Assembly: GCF_000482465.1 (NCBI RefSeq)
Contig: NZ_KI519422.1
Location: 425,623 to 489,622, forward strand
Direction of reading: 5' to 3'
Source of the DNA: Runella limosa DSM 17973
GTDB taxonomy: Bacteria > Bacteroidota > Bacteroidia > Cytophagales > Spirosomataceae
DNA: 64,000 bases
The notes under the pieces were generated by a model, which worked only from the letters and a program-made list of their open reading frames with translations, had not been told where the DNA came from and did not search any database. This document shows positions 7,296-14,107 of this stretch, piece by piece. Position 1 is the first letter of the stretch, and each line of letters opens with the position of its first letter. The translations under genes and the position numbers were made by a program.

Positions 7296-9176
7296 ATGAA
7301 AAAACTGTGTTTGACTGCTGTGATACTTGGTATCGGACTATCCACTACTTTCGCCCAAACGGGCAGCGTCCATGAGCCCGTACGCTACGTAGGTGGCATC
7401 AGCGCCGACCCACAAGTCCACGAAGGACGGCTGCGGTATGCCATCGGGGTAGAAAGTCGGCAAACGGTACGCGTCAATCGTACGCACCCCGAATTGGCCG
7501 ATGGTTTTGGCTGGACGTACAACCACGCTTCTACGATTTGTTATTGGAACAACACGTTTTACCAACAATACCTCAGCAACCCCGTTGATGAACACATCGC
7601 CCCTGGCCAAACCTTGGTCGTCACCTCCAAAGATGGGCGAACATGGGGTAAACCTACGGTGGTCTTTCCACCGTACGTCGCTCCCAAAGGCGTTAAAATC
7701 CCCAAAGGCTCTGATGGTTACATGATGCACCAACGAATGGGTTTTTATACTGCTCCCAACGGCCGCTTGCTAGTCTTGGCTTTTTATGCCCATGCCGAAG
7801 AACCGTTTCGCGAAGGCGGCATCGGGCGAGTGGTTCGGGAAGCCTACAAAGATGGGACGTATGGGCCGATTTACTTCATTCGTTACAGCAGTCATAAGGC
7901 CGTTGATGGCACTCAGTGGGGCGAGAAAAACACGTCTTATCCTTTTTACAAAAAATCAACCGACCAAGGGTTTGTGGAGGCTTGCCATGCGCTCTTAGGC
8001 GATAAACTCATGACGCTCCAGTGGCGAGAAGAAGACAACGGCTTGGACGGTTTTTACAAAAACAACCTCGATAAATCGCTTGATATTCAGGCATTATCGT
8101 ATTATCATCGAAAAGATGGCAAAGTAGTAGCTCTCTGGAAACGCTCAAAAGCTGCACTTTCGGAGGACGAAGGAATCACATTTTCTCCGCCTGTCAAAGT
8201 GCCTACACTGACCATGGCAGGCGGCAAACAATGGGGCCAACGCACCGACGACGGGCGTTATGCCATTTGCTACAACCCCATTGAAATGGACGAACATCGC
8301 TTTCCACTCGTGATTATTACGGGCGATGATGGGGCTATTTTCGACAATATGCTTTTGGTACAAGGCGAAGTGCCGCCGCGCCGCTTTTTTGGCCGTTGGA
8401 AAGATTTTGGCCCTTGTTACATGCGGGGCATGGAGGAAGGAAACGGCAATCCGCCTGGCAACGATATGTGGCTGTCGTACAGCATGAACAAAGAAGATAT
8501 TTGGATTAGCCGCATTCCTACGCCCGTTCGGTACGAAGTCAAAGGCAACGTCAACGACGATTTTAATGCGCTTCAAAATAACGACCCAGTGCCCGATTGG
8601 AACGTTTATGCTCCTCAATGGGCACCTATCACGGTCGTGGCAACACCCCAAAAGCAGGGCAAATGCCTCGAATTAGCCGATAAAGACCCCTATGATTATG
8701 CACGCGCCATTCGGGTGTTTGAAGAGAGCACCCAAATCGAATGTTCGCTGGCAGTATCACCCGCCCAAAACAAGACAGGTTCCCTAGAAATTGACCTCAC
8801 CGACCGCTACGGCAACCGCCCCGTTCGCCTCCGCTTCGACGATAAAGGCAACATCGTTGTGACCGACGGCGGTGTCGAAAAAATCGTCCAAACGTATGAT
8901 GCCTCGCAATGGTACACGTTAACCTTCTCGGTCAATGCCCAACTCATGGGCGGCTCTTTCGACTTGTCTATCAACGGCAAGAAAGTGGTAGAAAAGGCGG
9001 CTTTGGCAGAAGCAGTAAAATCAGTAGAACGCTTATCGCTGCGCACGGGGCCGTACCGTGATTTACCCAACCGAAAAACCCCGAACGAAGACCCTCATCC
9101 ACCTCTGGTAGGTGCCGACGAGCCCGTTGCGCCAGCGATTTTCTATGTGGATGATGTTGTGATCAAAAAACGATAA
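7296..9176 (+). CDS. Exported sialidase-fold (BNR-like) glycosidase candidate
   Basis: 626 residues from the ATG at 7296; a TTG three codons earlier is less likely. A signal peptide (MKKLCLTAVILGIGLSTTFAQ) is followed by a propeller-like domain with Asp-box-like elements (TSKDGRTWGKPTVVF, LSEDEGITFSPPVKV) to about residue 415. The C-terminal ~200 residues are a jelly-roll/LamG-like beta domain (FSVNAQLMGGSFDLSINGKKVV, then IFYVDDVVI). The fold suggests a sialidase-superfamily hydrolase or lyase acting on an extracellular glycan; exact substrate unknown. The adjacent Gfo/Idh/MocA oxidoreductase and the dehydrogenase-transporter genes downstream suggest one sugar-catabolic locus. Confidence 0.75.
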   Translation: MKKLCLTAVILGIGLSTTFAQTGSVHEPVRYVGGISADPQVHEGRLRYAIGVESRQTVRVNRTHPELADGFGWTYNHASTICYWNNTFYQQYLSNPVDEHIAPGQTLVVTSKDGRTWGKPTVVFPPYVAPKGVKIPKGSDGYMMHQRMGFYTAPNGRLLVLAFYAHAEEPFREGGIGRVVREAYKDGTYGPIYFIRYSSHKAVDGTQWGEKNTSYPFYKKSTDQGFVEACHALLGDKLMTLQWREEDNGLDGFYKNNLDKSLDIQALSYYHRKDGKVVALWKRSKAALSEDEGITFSPPVKVPTLTMAGGKQWGQRTDDGRYAICYNPIEMDEHRFPLVIITGDDGAIFDNMLLVQGEVPPRRFFGRWKDFGPCYMRGMEEGNGNPPGNDMWLSYSMNKEDIWISRIPTPVRYEVKGNVNDDFNALQNNDPVPDWNVYAPQWAPITVVATPQKQGKCLELADKDPYDYARAIRVFEESTQIECSLAVSPAQNKTGSLEIDLTDRYGNRPVRLRFDDKGNIVVTDGGVEKIVQTYDASQWYTLTFSVNAQLMGGSFDLSINGKKVVEKAALAEAVKSVERLSLRTGPYRDLPNRKTPNEDPHPPLVGADEPVAPAIFYVDDVVIKKR

Positions 9177-9189
9177 GTTTCTCTATGGT

Positions 9190-9265
9190 TTTTCCCACAG
9201 AAAATCACAGATTAAATGCACACAGAATTATTTTTTCTGCGAAAAACTTCCGTGAAAATCAGTGA
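9190..9265. repeat. Possible dispersed 'CACAGA' intergenic repeat
   Basis: The spacer repeats short motifs: CCACAGAAAATCACAGATTA, CACACAGAATTA, then GAAAAACTTCCGTGAAAATC. This style of sequence recurs between genes in environmental Bacteroidota (recollection). No strong hairpin was seen. Confidence 0.3.
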
Positions 9266-9349
9266 GAAAAACCTGAGAAAAGGGGGGTACTATTGCACTA
9301 AAAATCAGTAGTATAGAAAATTCTTAAACCCCCAAAAACCAGTATTCTC

Positions 9350-10798
9350 ATGGAAGAAAAAAAAATCACTCCACACGCCAACAGTCGTCGCGATTTTTTG
9401 AAGGCGTCCTCGGTGGCAGCCACTTCTTTTTTCATTGTTCCTCGTCACGTATTAGGCAAAGGTTTCGTTGCTCCCAGCGATAAGCTCAACATTGCGGGAA
9501 TCGGTGTCGGTGGAAAAGGGAAAAGCGATTTGGCGTCGTTTGCCAACAGTCCCAACGTCAACATTGTCGCCCTCTGCGATGTGGACGACCGCCAAGCCGT
9601 TGAATCCCGCACGCGTTTCTCCAAAGCCACGTATTACAAAGACTTCAGAGAGATGCTCGCGAAAGAACATAAAAACATCGATGCTTGCTCCATTTCTACC
9701 CCCGACAACACGCACGCCGTCGCAACGCTGGCTGCCATGCAATTGGGCAAACACGTTTACACCCAAAAACCACTGACGCACGATATTTACGAGGCGCGGA
9801 TTTTGGGCATGGCGGCGAAAAAATACAAAGTAGTCACTCAAATGGGCAACCAAGGTGGTTCGGGCAATGGCGTTCGTCGGATGAAAGAAATTTATGATTC
9901 GGGCATCATTGGCGACGTGCATAAAGTATTGACGTGGACCAACCGCCCTGTTTGGCCGCAAGCCATTCCGACTGACAAAACCTACGAAGTTCCCAAAGAA
10001 TTGGATTATGATTTGTGGCTCGGCCCTGCCAAAAAAGTGCCTTACAACGAAGCCTATTTGCCTTGGAACTGGCGCGGTTGGTGGCCTTATGGTACGGGAG
10101 CACTCGGCGACATGGCTTGCCACATCATGGATCCCGTATATCGTATTTTACCAATTGATTATCCCACTTCGGTGGAGTGTAGCGTAGCAGGTACGTGGAC
10201 GTTTACGCTCCGTCCCCAAGACGACAATCCCGACTGGACGCCCTTTTCGACATCCATCCACTTGGATTATCCGCGTAAAGACGGCAAAGGTAACATCAAA
10301 GTAAGCTGGTACGACGGCGGAATTTTACCCGAACTCCCAGAAGAGTTATTGCCAGGTGAAAGCTTTGGAAACTCCGATGGTGGCGTGCTTTTTATTGGAA
10401 CCAAAGGAAAACTCATGGCCGACTGCTACGGCGCGAAGCCACGTTTGTTGCCATTAAAAGCCAACGAAACCCTCAACATTCCCGAAACCATACCGCGCGT
10501 TCCTAACGAAGACCACTATTTGCAGTGGGTAAATGCGTGTATTGCAGGCTATGGCAAAGGCGTAACAAGTTCGCCGTTTGAGTATGCGGCACCGTTTACC
10601 GAAAGTATTTTGATTGGGAACTTAGCCATCCGTAGCTGGATGTTGCGCGATAACCCAACTGCCAAGCGTTCGGTTGACCGATATAATGGCCGTAAGAAAT
10701 TATACTACGACGCGCCAAACATGAAAATTACGAATTATGACTTGGCCAACCAATTTGTAAAACGTGACTATCGCGAAGGCTGGAGCTTAAATCTGTAA
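9350..10798 (+). CDS. Gfo/Idh/MocA-family oxidoreductase, Tat-exported
   Basis: 482 residues. The N-terminus has a twin-arginine signal (NSRRDFLKASSVAATSFF), so the folded enzyme with bound NAD(P) is probably exported. It continues with the Rossmann glycine motif GIGVGGKGKSD and the family's lysine motif in the form YTQKPLTHD, with Gln where Glu is usual in EKP. GAGALGDMACH-type residues (GTGALGDMACHIMDP) follow at the substrate side. Such exported members of Bacteroidota often redox-modify a sugar epimer or glycoside. It lies 173 nt after the sialidase-fold gene on the same strand and likely works on its product (inference). Confidence 0.9.
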   Translation: MEEKKITPHANSRRDFLKASSVAATSFFIVPRHVLGKGFVAPSDKLNIAGIGVGGKGKSDLASFANSPNVNIVALCDVDDRQAVESRTRFSKATYYKDFREMLAKEHKNIDACSISTPDNTHAVATLAAMQLGKHVYTQKPLTHDIYEARILGMAAKKYKVVTQMGNQGGSGNGVRRMKEIYDSGIIGDVHKVLTWTNRPVWPQAIPTDKTYEVPKELDYDLWLGPAKKVPYNEAYLPWNWRGWWPYGTGALGDMACHIMDPVYRILPIDYPTSVECSVAGTWTFTLRPQDDNPDWTPFSTSIHLDYPRKDGKGNIKVSWYDGGILPELPEELLPGESFGNSDGGVLFIGTKGKLMADCYGAKPRLLPLKANETLNIPETIPRVPNEDHYLQWVNACIAGYGKGVTSSPFEYAAPFTESILIGNLAIRSWMLRDNPTAKRSVDRYNGRKKLYYDAPNMKITNYDLANQFVKRDYREGWSLNL

Positions 10799-10822
10799 TT
10801 TTTTAGTATGTAATTAATCATA

Positions 10823-10886
10823 GACCTTCCAAGTTTTCAAAACTTGGAAGGTCTTGCTGTTTTTTGGGAACTTGGAAGGTCTTGCT
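10823..10886. repeat. Palindromic intergenic repeat with a second half-copy
   Basis: 10823-10853 is a 31-nt palindrome: arms GACCTTCCAAGTTTT and AAAACTTGGAAGGTC around a single C. An 18-nt half-copy, AACTTGGAAGGTCTTGCT, occurs at 10841-10858 and again at 10869-10886, followed by T-runs each time. It may serve as terminator for the oxidoreductase gene; palindromes of this type recur in Cytophagales genomes (recollection). Confidence 0.75.
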
Positions 10887-10972
10887 TTTTATAAACATAA
10901 GTTCAGTAACTATAAACAAAAAACACCACCTTTGTGATTTCACTTTTATTCGTAAAAAAGGAATTGCAAACA

Positions 10973-12031
10973 ATGGATTCGGGAAAGATAGTAGTGTTTA
11001 CGGCACCAGGGCAGGAGATGAAATTGCTGAACAAAAAAATACCTGAATTACGCCCAGGTGAAATCTTGGTTCAGAACCTTTACACTACCATTTGTGGCAG
11101 CGATTTACACACATTTTGCGGCCTACGAAAAGAAAAAACGCCCACGATTTTGGGCCACGAGATTGTCGGGAAAGTTGTTAAAATAAGCGATGCTCATTCG
11201 GGGAAAGACTACTCAGGAGCTCCGCTTCGTCAGGGTGACGTCGTTACGTGGAGTATTTTTTCAGCCACTGAACCATCTGACATGGCACAACGCGGAATGC
11301 CCCAAAAATCCGAAAATGCCTTCAAATACGGCCATGCCCTCGTCACCGACGACGACTGTTTTCACGGTGGTTTGGCCGAATATACCATTCTGAAACCCAA
11401 CACGGCGCTGCTTAAACTGCCTGAGGAAGTGCCCCTTCCCGTGGCGGCCACCATTAATTGTGCCGTGGCTACCGTGGCAGGAGCGTTGCGCCTCGCGGGC
11501 GAACTCAGCCACAAAACGGTACTTATCACGGGCATGGGGCTGCTGGGCGTTGTGTGCGCGGCGATGTGCCGAGTGGCTGGTGCCGCCAAAATCATCGCAG
11601 CCGACATTGATGAACGCCGTTTGCAGCAAGCCCTTCCTTTTGGGGTAGATCAAGCGTACTTGCTTCAGCACCAGACTATTGACAACACCATCGACGTTGT
11701 CTTTGACATGAGTGGCGCTCCCGACGCCATGGAAGCGGGCATCGAAGCCCTCGGCGTGGGAGGCATGGCGGTGTGGGTGGGAGCGGTCTTTAAAAATCGC
11801 AAAATCGAAATAGACGCCGAACAAATCATTCGCCGCTTGATTACCATTCGTGGCTTACACAACTACAATTATGACGACTTTGCCAATGCTGTGGCCTTTA
11901 TTTCTCAGCACCATCAGTCGTTTCCTTTTGCCCAAATTGTCGCTCGTGAGTTTACGCTTCCACAAGCAGAACAAGCTTTTGAATATGCTTTAAAACACAA
12001 ACCCCTCCGCGTCGGGATTCGTATTGACTAA
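10973..12031 (+). CDS. Zinc-dependent alcohol dehydrogenase (MDR family, HpnZ-like)
   Basis: 352 residues from the ATG at 10973; an upstream GTG at 10934 would add 13 non-conserved residues. The catalytic-zinc side is intact (TICGSDLHT, LGHEIVG) and the Rossmann motif is ITGMGLLGVVCAAMCRVAGA. The segment VTWSIF...RGMPQKSENAFKYGH resembles the phosphonate-catabolism-associated dehydrogenase family (HpnZ, TIGR03366). All the cysteines that normally bind the structural zinc there are replaced (SATEPSDMAQRGMPQKS). It is followed closely by an organophosphate-type transporter (18 nt) and a TSUP permease, which suggests a phosphorylated, phosphonate or sulfonate substrate, but no C-P or C-S cleaving enzyme is seen. 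Confidence 0.85.
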   Translation: MDSGKIVVFTAPGQEMKLLNKKIPELRPGEILVQNLYTTICGSDLHTFCGLRKEKTPTILGHEIVGKVVKISDAHSGKDYSGAPLRQGDVVTWSIFSATEPSDMAQRGMPQKSENAFKYGHALVTDDDCFHGGLAEYTILKPNTALLKLPEEVPLPVAATINCAVATVAGALRLAGELSHKTVLITGMGLLGVVCAAMCRVAGAAKIIAADIDERRLQQALPFGVDQAYLLQHQTIDNTIDVVFDMSGAPDAMEAGIEALGVGGMAVWVGAVFKNRKIEIDAEQIIRRLITIRGLHNYNYDDFANAVAFISQHHQSFPFAQIVAREFTLPQAEQAFEYALKHKPLRVGIRID

Positions 12032-12049
12032 CCTTAACTTACCCTTTTC

Positions 12050-13300
12050 ATGAACAAATCGTTTCGGAGCCAACAGTGGAAAATGCTATTGGTAACCATG
12101 TTATGTTACTTGTTTTTTTACACAGGTCGGCACAACTTCGGGTGGGCTGCCAAAGGCATGGCCGCTTCTTTAAACATCCCTTACACTTTCATCGGCTGGG
12201 TGAGTTTTGCGATGCTGTTGGGGTACGCCATCGGGCAATTTATCAACGGCAACCTAGCTGACCGCGTCAGTGCGCGGTTTATGGTAACGACGGGAGCGTA
12301 TTTGTCGGTACTTACCAACATCGCCATTAGTTACAGCAACTCCATTACCCTCATCCTGATTTTATGGGCTCTTAATGGCTATTTTCAGTCGATGGCTTGG
12401 GCGCCTGGCAGTAAGCTTATTAGCAATTGGTGGAGCAAAGCCGAGCTGGGGAAAGCCTTCGGATTTTACACCATGGCCGCAGGGTTTTCATCGGCTGTCA
12501 CGTATCTACTTTCCATTGTTTTACTCCAGCAAGGCATGGAGTGGCGGATGCTTTTTCGCCTTCCAGTGTTATTGTTACTGGTAGCTGCCACCATTTTTTT
12601 GATTTTTGCCAAAGACACCCCTTCGCAAGCAGGTTTTACGTTAGACAAAGAACATGCCTCCCAAAACGCAGTAGAAGAAGGTTGGTGGAGTCGCTACCGC
12701 ACTGTGCTGTCGCACCGCCATTTTTTGTTTACGGCCTTGGCACTCGGTTTTGAAAGCATGGCGCGTTATGGCCTTATTTTTTGGGTTCCCGTCCATTATT
12801 TGGGCAAAACGTGGAAAGAAAACCCCGCCAACCTTTGGGTGACGTTTTTGCTACCCGTTGGCATGGCCTTCGGCGCGCTGTCTTTTGGACTTCTTTCTGA
12901 CACATTTTTTAAAGGAAACCGCATCCACGCTATTCGTTTTGGAATGGCCGTCAGTGCGGTTATTTCATTGCTGGTTTTTATTACCCCAACGGATAGTTTG
13001 GTTCTAGGCGGTTTTTTGATGCTTTCAGTTGGCTTTTTTGTCTATGGCCCTCAATCCTGTTTTTGGGCACTTAGTCCTGAGATGTTGGGGCAAACTTACA
13101 CGGGCACGGGCGTAGGTTTGATGAACATGTGCGCTTACGTTTTTGCGGCCCTTGGCGAACCTTTATTTGGATATATTATTGACAAAACGGGTAATACCTC
13201 CACCATTTTTATCTTTATTGCAGGAATTTGTTTCTTGTCGGTCGTGATGATTTCATTGGCAAAAAGGGCTTGGGCAAATTCGGTTAAACGCGTAGTTTGA
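12050..13300 (+). CDS. MFS transporter, organophosphate:phosphate antiporter (OPA/GlpT-UhpT) type
   Basis: 416 residues with about 12 membrane segments. The family signature is visible: YLFFYTGRHNFGWAAKGMAA in helix 1, GYAIGQFINGNLADRVSARF in the helix 2-3 loop, and the OPA-like SMAWAPGSKLISNWW. Members exchange glycerol-3-phosphate, hexose phosphates or related organic phosphates for phosphate. It starts 18 nt after the alcohol dehydrogenase gene and is followed after 6 nt by a TSUP permease, so the three are almost certainly one operon. The imported compound is probably the dehydrogenase substrate (inference). Confidence 0.88.
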   Translation: MNKSFRSQQWKMLLVTMLCYLFFYTGRHNFGWAAKGMAASLNIPYTFIGWVSFAMLLGYAIGQFINGNLADRVSARFMVTTGAYLSVLTNIAISYSNSITLILILWALNGYFQSMAWAPGSKLISNWWSKAELGKAFGFYTMAAGFSSAVTYLLSIVLLQQGMEWRMLFRLPVLLLLVAATIFLIFAKDTPSQAGFTLDKEHASQNAVEEGWWSRYRTVLSHRHFLFTALALGFESMARYGLIFWVPVHYLGKTWKENPANLWVTFLLPVGMAFGALSFGLLSDTFFKGNRIHAIRFGMAVSAVISLLVFITPTDSLVLGGFLMLSVGFFVYGPQSCFWALSPEMLGQTYTGTGVGLMNMCAYVFAALGEPLFGYIIDKTGNTSTIFIFIAGICFLSVVMISLAKRAWANSVKRVV

Positions 13301-13306
13301 TAAACA

Positions 13307-14056
13307 ATGGATATCTCTTCGACTTTTACGTGGCAACTTTGGGCTTTGGTATTTCTAGGAGCCTTCATCATTGGATTGGCCAAGGCCGGTCTCAAAGGCG
13401 TCGAAATGCTCAATGTCACCATCATGGCTTTGGTATTTGGCGGGAAAGCCTCGACGGGGGTAGTGCTGCCAATGCTTTGCGTTGCGGATATTTTGGCCGT
13501 TTTTTATTACAATCGCCACGCCCAGTGGAAGTATTTTTGGCAACTTTTACCTTGGATTATTTTGGGAGTACTGTCAGGAGTGTATATAGGAAATTTGTTG
13601 GAAGAAGCTGTTTTTAAGAAAATTATGGCTTTTGTCATCTTACTTATTGTGGGAGTAATGAGCTGGCTCGAATACCGCAAATCGGCTCCTATTCCTACCA
13701 GCAAGTGGTTTGCCGCGATGATGGGAATTGTGACGGGTTTTACAACCATGTTGGGCAATCTGGCGGGGCCACTTTCGACCATTTATTTTCTCGCCCTTCG
13801 CCTTTCCAAAAACGATTTGATTGGCACGGCCGCTTGGTTGTTTTTGGTGATAAATTTATTCAAACTTCCGTTTCAGGTATTGGTATGGCACAACGTTACG
13901 TTTGATACCCTTCAGCTTAATCTTATGCTGCTGCCTTCACTGGTATTGGGCTTTTTTGTGGGCATCCGAATCGTTTCTATCATCCAAGACAACAATTACC
14001 GACGCGTTATTTTAGGGTTAACCTTACTGGGAGCGTTAGTGATTTTTATGCGGTAG
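13307..14056 (+). CDS. TSUP-family (TauE/SafE) membrane permease
   Basis: 249 residues, about 8 membrane segments in two repeats. The family's paired motifs GLAKAGLKGVEMLNV and GIVTGFTTMLGNLAGPLSTIYFLALRL are seen. TSUP proteins move sulfite, sulfonates or other small organic anions. Start codon is 6 nt after the OPA transporter stop, so it is the last gene of that operon; a bidirectional terminator follows. In this context it may export an anionic by-product of the dehydrogenase pathway (inference). Confidence 0.87.
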   Translation: MDISSTFTWQLWALVFLGAFIIGLAKAGLKGVEMLNVTIMALVFGGKASTGVVLPMLCVADILAVFYYNRHAQWKYFWQLLPWIILGVLSGVYIGNLLEEAVFKKIMAFVILLIVGVMSWLEYRKSAPIPTSKWFAAMMGIVTGFTTMLGNLAGPLSTIYFLALRLSKNDLIGTAAWLFLVINLFKLPFQVLVWHNVTFDTLQLNLMLLPSLVLGFFVGIRIVSIIQDNNYRRVILGLTLLGALVIFMR

Positions 14057-14063
14057 TTGAAAA

Positions 14064-14100
14064 ATAAACGGCACACTAGCCCTTGCTGTATGCCGTTTAT
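14064..14100. terminator. Bidirectional terminator between convergent genes
   Basis: Perfect 10-base stem ATAAACGGCA (14064-14073) / TGCCGTTTAT (14091-14100) with a 17-nt loop, A-rich before and T-rich after. It separates the TSUP gene (+) from the GH5 gene (-). Confidence 0.85.
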
Positions 14101-14107
14101 GGTTCTT

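Noticed and set aside
9452..10123. 223-codon minus-strand ORF opposite the Gfo/Idh/MocA gene
   Set aside because: It is a shadow of the clear plus-strand gene with no family resemblance and no start context.
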